NCBI GenBank assembly: GCA_007136565.1
Contig: SLGS01000037.1
Span: 1 to 10,662, forward strand
Length of the DNA stretch: 10,662 nucleotides
From: Clostridia bacterium
Lineage (GTDB): Bacteria > Bacillota > Sulfobacillia > SLMV01
Reading direction: 5' to 3'
Positions 5,959-10,662 of the stretch are shown piece by piece. How positions within the stretch are numbered: position 1 is the first letter of the stretch; each line of letters begins with the position of its first letter. The translations under genes and the position numbers were made by a program. The notes under the pieces were generated by a model. It was not told the DNA's origin. It was given only the letters and a program-made list of their open reading frames with translations, and did not search any database.

Positions 5959-7419
5959 ATGCAGAGCAAACGAGGTTTGGAACATCGACGGGTGATATTG
6001 TACGTCGCCGTGCTCATCCTGGCGGCGTTTTCCCCCGGCGTCGTCGTAGCCGACGTCAGCCCCGGCGACGAAACGGACGCGGCCGAGGACAGCTGGTACC
6101 ACGACCTGGAATATCACTGGAGTCGCGAGTTCATATTGACCCTGTGGGAGGAGGGCGTGACCGACGGATACGCCTTTCCGGTGATGGGACCCGGATGGGA
6201 TTGGACGTACGAATACGACTTCCGCCCGGACATCCCCATGATCCGGGGCCAGGTAATCCTGATGATGTCCCGGGTGTTCGGCGAGGAACCCGATCACAGC
6301 ATTCCTTCCCCCTGGCCGGACCTCCCCCCCACCTACAGCCTCTACGGCAGGCCAGCTTACGCCCAGGTGAGAGCCGCCGCCGAGGCGTGGGAGGTGACCC
6401 CTCCCGGGGATTACCTTCGCCCCGGCGACACGCTGACGCGAATGTACACCGCAGAGTTGGTCCTATCGGCACTGGGGCTGGACGATTACGGGGACGGATT
6501 GAATAGCGAGAGGATCGACTCCATACTCTCACCTTTCGCGGACGAAGGAGAACTGTCCGCGGGCGATCGGGCCACCGCGGCGACCGCTGTGGAACTCGGT
6601 CTCATCATAGGCTACGACGACCACACCTTGAGGATGCACGGCGAATTGACGCGGGCGGAGGCGGCCACCATCCTGTACCGATGCTGTCTCATGAGGGTGG
6701 AACCCGCCCACCTTCGCTTCTATCCCGACGGAGATGGGTACAGGGAAACCCTCCCCATCGAAGCCCGGGGCCTTAGGAACGCGAGCAACGTTCGGTGGCA
6801 GGTCAGCGTGGAGGATGCCGAGGGGAACGTACTTCGACACCTCCCCGGCTCCAACGCCGTTCCCGGGGATCCCGGATCAGTTGGGTGGGATGGTGAGGAT
6901 GATTCCGGCGATCCGGTCCCCCCGGGGGAGTATTTCGTCGGCGGATGGGTCGAGGATCGACGCGGAAACACCTTCGGAGCCGTTCGCGTGCCCGTGGAAT
7001 GCATTCGTCGATCCCTTCAGGTCCAAGGGGTGCCATCTTCGGTGGGAATATCGGACGATTTCGCCGTGAACGCCCTGGTCCGGGGCGCTGCAACCTCGGT
7101 GACGCTCATCGCCCCGACGGGCGAGACCGCATCGCTCACTCCCCTGGGATCCGCTCGGGCCTGGGAGGAGATCCCCTGGTCCGTCGAGGTAGATCCGAGC
7201 GAACTGGGATTATCCGCCGGGATGCACTCCCTTGAGGTGCTCGCGGATTTCGGTCCCGTAGAAAGGACCGAGTTCGTGGAAGTAACGGTGAACGACGCCC
7301 AACCCGGGGACGGGAATGGCGGGGATGACGGCAATGGCGGGGACGACGGAAATGGAGAAGATGACGGAGGAGGGGACGACGACGAAGGCGTCGACCTGGT
7401 GACGATGCTGGTGCGCTGA
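5959..7419 (+). CDS. Secreted SLH-domain protein with Ig-like domains and Gly/Asp/Asn repeat tail
   Basis: A 486-residue exported protein. The signal peptide spans residues 1-31 (basic start, hydrophobic core, cleavage near VVVA/DV). Three SLH-like repeats follow at about 50-110, 118-174 and 190-243; the third ends in the standard ELTRAEAATILYR. Residues 250-348 resemble the FlgD-type Ig fold (GWDGEDDSGDPVPPGEYFVGG at 309-329), and 349-446 look like a second beta domain. The tail (449-477) repeats GDDGNG and ends in VDLVTMLVR, with no LPXTG motif or membrane anchor. SLH triplets usually bind pyruvylated secondary wall polymers, so this protein is probably held on the cell wall. GGAGGTGA lies five bases before ATG 5959. 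It is divergent from the pilus operon and shares its promoter region. The two first SLH repeats are degenerate. Its specific function is unknown. Confidence 0.85.
   Translation: MQSKRGLEHRRVILYVAVLILAAFSPGVVVADVSPGDETDAAEDSWYHDLEYHWSREFILTLWEEGVTDGYAFPVMGPGWDWTYEYDFRPDIPMIRGQVILMMSRVFGEEPDHSIPSPWPDLPPTYSLYGRPAYAQVRAAAEAWEVTPPGDYLRPGDTLTRMYTAELVLSALGLDDYGDGLNSERIDSILSPFADEGELSAGDRATAATAVELGLIIGYDDHTLRMHGELTRAEAATILYRCCLMRVEPAHLRFYPDGDGYRETLPIEARGLRNASNVRWQVSVEDAEGNVLRHLPGSNAVPGDPGSVGWDGEDDSGDPVPPGEYFVGGWVEDRRGNTFGAVRVPVECIRRSLQVQGVPSSVGISDDFAVNALVRGAATSVTLIAPTGETASLTPLGSARAWEEIPWSVEVDPSELGLSAGMHSLEVLADFGPVERTEFVEVTVNDAQPGDGNGGDDGNGGDDGNGEDDGGGDDDEGVDLVTMLVR
7306..7374 (+). repeat. Imperfect 18-base tandem repeat encoding GDDGNG
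   Basis: Successive units start at 7321 (GGGGATGACGGCAATGGC), 7339 and 7357, with a shortened 15-base unit at 7306. The units differ mostly at third codon positions. They encode the Gly/Asp/Asn-rich tail of the SLH protein. Tracts of this kind can change length by replication slippage, and acidic Gly-rich tails may bind calcium; neither is shown here. Confidence 0.75.
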
Positions 7420-7443
7420 GGGGGAGGATTGCAATCCTCCCCC
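7420..7443. terminator. Perfect palindrome between convergent genes, probable bidirectional terminator
   Basis: Positions 7420-7431 (GGGGGAGGATTG) are the exact reverse complement of 7432-7443, giving about ten base pairs with a small loop in either RNA. It begins at the base after the SLH stop and ends 23 bases before the M20 stop. There is no T-run on either side (C-run to the right), so termination may be factor-assisted, or the hairpin may mainly protect mRNA 3' ends. Confidence 0.6.
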
Positions 7444-7466
7444 CCCGTGGGATCGAGTGGCCGGCG

Positions 7467-8666
7467 TCAGGTTCTCTTGAACTCCGCGAGCATGGCTGCC
7501 TGCAGATCGGCATCCGTGAAACAATCCACTGCGGTCATGGCCAGGGCCTTGGCTCCGAGGATGGTGCCCTTTCTACCGGCCTCCGATCCCGCGGCCTCGC
7601 AAAACTCGATACTGTGTCCAGCCACGCTGGGAGGAACGATGGCCACGTAGGGGTGCAGGGACGGAACGACCTGGGATACGTTGCCCATGTCGGTGGAGCC
7701 TCCGCCGCCTGGGGTCTCGGATATATCCTCTCCCAGAGCGCGGAAGTTATCGGCGTAAGAGGATCCCAGCGTCAGGTTGGGTTTCATGTTGGCGTAGCGG
7801 TTCGCCGTCGGGCGAAACTCCACCGTGCATCCCGCCGCCCGGGCGCCACCCTCGGCGCAATCCTTGATGCGCTGGACCACTTCGTCCAGGTAGTCCACGT
7901 CTGCCGCGCGAGCGTACATCCTGATTTGCGCCCTGGCGGGGACTATGTTCGGGGAGTGTCCACCGTCGGTTATGACACCGTGGATCCTGACGTCGTCGGT
8001 TACGTGTTGGCGCAGGGCGTTCCAGCCGTTGAAAGTCTGTATAGCGGCATCGAGGGCGTTGCGCCCCCTCTCGGGGGATGCAGCGGCGTGGGATGACTTG
8101 CCGTGGTAGGTTATCTCCATGGCCTCGCGGGCCAGGCTACGGCCGCCTATCCCGTTCACCGAGGAGGGGTGAATCATGATGGCGCAATCAACGTCCTCGA
8201 AAAGGCCCGCCTCAACCATCAGGACCTTTCCACCGGCATTGTCCACGGCACCCTCTTCCGCCGGGGCCCCCATGACCCTGAGGGTGCCGGAGAAGCCCCC
8301 GGCCTCCAGGTCCTCGAGGACCTCCAGTAACGCCAGTCCAGCGCCGATCCCGGCGGCACCTATCACGTTGTGCCCGCAGGAATGGCCCATGCCCGGAAGC
8401 GCATCGTATTCTGCCAGGATCGCCAGGGTGTAACCGTCGCCGTCACCGAAACTTTTCTCACCTACGAAACTCGTCTCCATCCCGGCGACGCGCCTTTGGA
8501 CCTCGAAACCGGCTTCCTCCAGCATTCCCGAAAGTAATTCGGCGGCGCGAAACTCCTGGTGCCCCAGCTCGGGGTTCTCGTGCATGTCCAATGCCGCCGC
8601 CCAGATCTCTTCGGCCCTCTGGTCAACTACTTCCACGACCCTGTCCTTTATGGTGTTAACGTCCAA
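7467..8666 (-). CDS. M20 family metallopeptidase / amidohydrolase (ACY1L2/AbgB-like)
   Basis: A 399-residue cytoplasmic hydrolase. EYDALPGMGHSCGHN (86-100) supplies the metal-binding Cys97 and His99; PAEEG (135-139) holds the catalytic and metal Glu residues; IHP (165-167) and GKSSHAAASPERGRNALDAA (189-208) mark the start of the dimerisation domain; GHSPNIVPARA (236-246) is typical of the AbgB/ACY1L2 branch. The family hydrolyses amide bonds of N-acyl or dipeptide-like substrates such as p-aminobenzoyl-glutamate or beta-alanyl-lysine; the substrate here cannot be told. TTG at 8666 is chosen as start because GGAGG lies ten bases upstream and the protein then has normal family length; the reading frame stays open about 30 codons farther but has no ribosome site there. 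It has no evident link to pili and may have its own promoter. Confidence 0.9.
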   Translation of the reverse strand: MDVNTIKDRVVEVVDQRAEEIWAAALDMHENPELGHQEFRAAELLSGMLEEAGFEVQRRVAGMETSFVGEKSFGDGDGYTLAILAEYDALPGMGHSCGHNVIGAAGIGAGLALLEVLEDLEAGGFSGTLRVMGAPAEEGAVDNAGGKVLMVEAGLFEDVDCAIMIHPSSVNGIGGRSLAREAMEITYHGKSSHAAASPERGRNALDAAIQTFNGWNALRQHVTDDVRIHGVITDGGHSPNIVPARAQIRMYARAADVDYLDEVVQRIKDCAEGGARAAGCTVEFRPTANRYANMKPNLTLGSSYADNFRALGEDISETPGGGGSTDMGNVSQVVPSLHPYVAIVPPSVAGHSIEFCEAAGSEAGRKGTILGAKALAMTAVDCFTDADLQAAMLAEFKRT

Positions 8667-8708
8667 GGTGAATCTCCCTCCCCATACTTCGTCTCGTTTT
8701 CCGATTGG

Positions 8709-8714
8709 ATTATC
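8709..8714 (-). promoter_or_regulatory. Possible -10 box for the M20 peptidase gene
   Basis: GATAAT on the minus strand matches TATAAT at five of six positions and would give a leader of about 35 bases. The nearest -35 candidate, TTGGGC, is 19 bases upstream and poor. The region sits in a 136-base gap after the previous gene, the longest on this strand among the right-hand genes, so a separate promoter is reasonable but not proven. Confidence 0.35.
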
Positions 8715-8720
8715 GCCGTC

Positions 8721-8754
8721 GGTCTTCCCCGCGGCCCAAGGGCCAGAGGGGACC
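8721..8754 (-). terminator. Nested hairpin after the kinase-like gene
   Basis: GGTC (8721-8724) pairs with GACC (8751-8754), CCC with GGG inside it, and GGCC with GGCC around CAAG at the tip, with small internal loops. It follows the kinase-like stop by about 50 bases. No U-run follows, so it may be a weak terminator or attenuator. It overlaps the position expected for a -35 box of the M20 gene. Confidence 0.4.
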
Positions 8755-8802
8755 ATATATCCGTACTTCTTTCGCCGGGTCTCGACGCAATCCTCGGCGT
8801 AT

Positions 8803-9450
8803 TCAGGGAATCCAGGAGTCCAACACTGCCCGAAGGGTATCGTCGGGGGTACAATGCGAGGTGTCTTCCACGATGCACTCCATGGCGCTCATCTTTGCCA
8901 TGTGCAGGTATTCGTCCTGTTGCCGAAGGTAGTGCTCGATTATGCCACCCCTCGTCTCGCCGTATCTTCTGACGTAGTCGAGCCAGCCCGGCCAACGATC
9001 CCTGAAGATCCTCTCCTCCAGCGCCCGCGCGTTCACGGTGAGAAGGCACAGGCGACAGCCCATCTCCGCCAACCTGGCGTCCAGGGGGAAGAGGAAATCC
9101 CAATCGAGATAGGGGTAGTACGCGGCGTGGGTGAGGTGAAAGCGTTCCAGGATGTAGAGGAAACCGGACTCGCCGTCGGGTTCGAAACCGCGGGACAGAA
9201 GACTCTCCCGCTTCCGGGCGATTTCATCCAGTATCCCCTCCAGGTGGGCGAGGTGATCCCGAGGACCGAATTCCCCGCGATGCGCGGCCAGCTCCAGGAC
9301 GCGCTGTGTGGCGTGTTCGGAGTAGTAATGGCGGGAAGGTTCCGGCCGCGAGCAGACCCTTTTCGCTTGACGAAGACCCTCGAAAACCGAGCTCTTACCG
9401 GAACCCGGTATGCCTTCGAGTAGGATGCCGGTACCGCCGGCGGCCTTCAC
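8803..9450 (-). CDS. P-loop nucleotide-kinase-like ATPase, function unknown
   Basis: A 215-residue soluble protein. The N-terminus GILLEGIPGSGKSS gives a Walker A motif (GIPGSGKSS at 13-21), and LYILERFHLTH (98-108) resembles the substrate-side motif of thymidylate and deoxynucleoside kinases. LEERIFRDRW (144-153) could be the Arg-containing lid. Length and order fit the nucleotide-kinase fold, but I do not recognise a specific family, so substrate and reaction remain open. The GTG start forms a GTGA overlap with the upstream gene, whose final Gly codons contain the G-rich ribosome site; spacing is unusually short, but no other start exists before Walker A. Coupling to the pilT-side genes suggests a shared transcript. 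A role in pilus work is possible but unsupported by motif. Confidence 0.75.
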   Translation of the reverse strand: MKAAGGTGILLEGIPGSGKSSVFEGLRQAKRVCSRPEPSRHYYSEHATQRVLELAAHRGEFGPRDHLAHLEGILDEIARKRESLLSRGFEPDGESGFLYILERFHLTHAAYYPYLDWDFLFPLDARLAEMGCRLCLLTVNARALEERIFRDRWPGWLDYVRRYGETRGGIIEHYLRQQDEYLHMAKMSAMECIVEDTSHCTPDDTLRAVLDSWIP

Positions 9451-9911
9451 CCTCCCCCCACCCAGCGAATGCCGTCGGGGGTTATCTCGCAGGCGGTATA
9501 GCGCCCGTAGGCATTTCGGAATCTCATGGTTAGGAGATATTCCTCGGGGCCCGCACCGTAAAGGTTCAATTCTTCGACGCTGAAAAGGTCGCGTTCATCC
9601 AGGTAGTCCCCGGGCTTGGGGGCGTCGGCGTCGGCGCCCAGGGCCAAGAAATCGCCCATCCCCGCGGAAAAGAACTGCAGTTCTTCACCGGGTTCGACGA
9701 GCGGAGCTCCTCGCTCCCAGATGTCTTCGACGGCGATGGCGACCTTCTCGGCGGCCTCGATGGCGTGGGCGCTGCGAATCTCGTAGACGCGCTCCGTTAC
9801 GCGGGGGGCGAATACCACGAGAATCACCACCACCGAAAGGGCGATGAGCGCCCTTTGCCAGGTCACTATGTCTCCCCATGTACGACGCCGATCTCCACCA
9901 GCCTGGGGCAA
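9447..9911 (-). CDS. Single-pass membrane protein with pilin-like architecture, unknown function
   Basis: A 154-residue protein: short basic N-terminus, one hydrophobic helix (about 18-36: WQRALIALSVVVILVVFAP), an amphipathic helix (residues 37-65) and a C-terminal soluble domain of about 85 residues ending in beta-rich sequence. This long helix plus globular head is the shape of type IV pilins and pseudopilins, and the gene directly follows pilT. However, the Gly-Phe-Thr-x-x-Glu processing motif is missing, so it may be an unprocessed relative or an unrelated membrane protein. Three starts are plausible: GTG 9935 (GTGA overlap with pilT, weak ribosome site), TTG 9911 (GGAGG nine bases upstream, chosen) and GTG 9866 (GGGGAG five bases upstream). 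The last codons GGG GGA GGG provide the next gene's ribosome site. Confidence 0.7.
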   Translation of the reverse strand: MPQAGGDRRRTWGDIVTWQRALIALSVVVILVVFAPRVTERVYEIRSAHAIEAAEKVAIAVEDIWERGAPLVEPGEELQFFSAGMGDFLALGADADAPKPGDYLDERDLFSVEELNLYGAGPEEYLLTMRFRNAYGRYTACEITPDGIRWVGGG

Positions 9912-9931
9912 GCTATCAACCCTCCGGTTCC

Positions 9932-10662
9932 TCACCCGAGCAACGATCTCTCCAGTTCGGCGCGGTCGACGCAGTGCGAGAAGGCCACGGACCTGGAGAT
10001 CGTTCCCCTGAGCACCAGCTGTGCCAGGGCGTGGTCCATGGTCTGCATGCCCACCGAGCGCCCGGTCTGCATCATGCTGTAAAGCTGGTGTTCCTTGCCC
10101 TCGCGGATCAGGTTCCTCACGCCGGAGGTATTGATCATGACCTCGGCGGCCACGACCCTGCCGTCGGCGTTGAGCATGGGCAGTATTTGCTGCGCCACGA
10201 TGGCCTGGAGGCTACCCGCCAACTGTTCCCGGATCTGACCGCGCATGGCGTCGGGGAAGATGTCGATGATCCTGTTGACCGCCAGCGCCGCCGTCTGGGT
10301 GTGCAGGGTGGAGAGAACCAGGTGCCCGGTTTCCGCGGCGGTCAACGCGATGGCGATGCTGTCCCGGTCCCGCATCTCACCGATGAGGATTACGTCGGGG
10401 TCGTGACGCAGGGCATGGCGCAAGGCCGTGGGGAAGGACAGGGTATCTGTGCCGATTTCTCGTTGCTTCACGATGGAGTTCTTGTGGACGTGTAGGAACT
10501 CTATGGGGTCTTCGATGGTGATAATGTTAACCTTGCGTTCCTCGTTGATCTTCCCGATGAGGGCAGCCAGGGTCGTCGTCTTACCACTGCCGGTGGGGCC
10601 GGTGAGGAGCACGAGTCCCCGGGGCAAGTTGGCGAAATCCTCGATGATGTTGGGAAGTCCCA
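9932..10662 (-). CDS. pilT: PilT type IV pilus retraction ATPase (5' part missing)
   Basis: The visible 242 residues are the C-terminal two-thirds of PilT; the frame stays open to the window edge, so roughly 110 residues and the start lie outside. Motifs in order: LPRGLVLLTGPTGSGKTT with Walker A, Asp box IITIEDPIEF, Walker B DVILIGEMRD, His box TGHLVLSTLHT, and the PilT-specific signature VRNLIREGK (AIRNLIRE consensus). PilT forms a cytoplasmic hexamer that depolymerises type IV pili and powers twitching or DNA uptake. The C-terminal signature separates it from PilB and from TadA. It shows that the organism has a type IVa pilus system besides the Tad pilus. Confidence 0.96.
   Translation of the reverse strand, partial: GLPNIIEDFANLPRGLVLLTGPTGSGKTTTLAALIGKINEERKVNIITIEDPIEFLHVHKNSIVKQREIGTDTLSFPTALRHALRHDPDVILIGEMRDRDSIAIALTAAETGHLVLSTLHTQTAALAVNRIIDIFPDAMRGQIREQLAGSLQAIVAQQILPMLNADGRVVAAEVMINTSGVRNLIREGKEHQLYSMMQTGRSVGMQTMDHALAQLVLRGTISRSVAFSHCVDRAELERSLLG

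Noticed and set aside
7306..7374. CRISPR-like array
   Set aside because: The repeats are contiguous, lack spacers and are in frame within a coding sequence.
8667..8756. N-terminal 30-codon extension of the M20 peptidase
   Set aside because: It has no ribosome site, contains the probable promoter and part of a hairpin, and is not needed for the M20 fold.

Overview
This is a 10.7 kb high-GC bacterial chromosomal segment. Almost everything is on the minus strand; one gene is on the plus strand. The best reading is a deep-branching, single-membrane (monoderm) high-GC lineage, possibly Actinomycetota-like. The reasons are a complete Tad/Flp pilus operon without an outer-membrane secretin, an S-layer-homology (SLH) protein, strong GGAGG Shine-Dalgarno sites and frequent GTG/TTG starts. 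The taxonomic call is inference, because no rRNA or marker gene is present.

Layout from left to right. (1) Positions 1-143, minus strand: a tandem glycine riboswitch, cut by the left edge, which should control a gene to the left of the window. (2) Positions 264-5829, minus strand: an eight-gene Tad pilus operon in the order cpaB, cpaE/tadZ, tadA/cpaF, tadB, tadC, flp, tadE, tadG-like. It is tightly packed with 4-23 bp overlaps, except around flp, where there are short gaps and a very strong RNA hairpin. (3) Positions 5830-5958: a short divergent promoter region with two back-to-back consensus TTGACA boxes, one for each direction. (4) Positions 5959-7419, plus strand: a secreted protein with three SLH-like repeats, two Ig-like domains and a Gly/Asp/Asn repeat tail, followed by a palindromic hairpin. 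(5) Positions 7467-10662, minus strand: the 3' part of pilT (type IV pilus retraction ATPase), a small single-pass membrane protein with pilin-like architecture, a P-loop nucleotide-kinase-like ATPase, and an M20 metallopeptidase that may have its own promoter.

How the genes fit together. CpaE/TadZ would position the assembly machine at a site in the cell. TadA supplies ATP-driven force through the TadB/TadC membrane platform. Flp is the major pilin, and TadE and the TadG-like protein are the minor components. CpaB probably works in the periplasm or cell wall. The divergent SLH protein could link pilus expression to the cell surface, since both directions share one promoter region. No prepilin peptidase is present, although Flp and TadE carry cleavage motifs, so the peptidase must be encoded elsewhere, perhaps with the type IV pilus genes that begin at the right edge.

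No insertion sequences, CRISPR arrays, tRNAs or rRNAs were seen. No stretch longer than 300 bases lacks a gene; the longest (1-263) holds the riboswitch and its leader.
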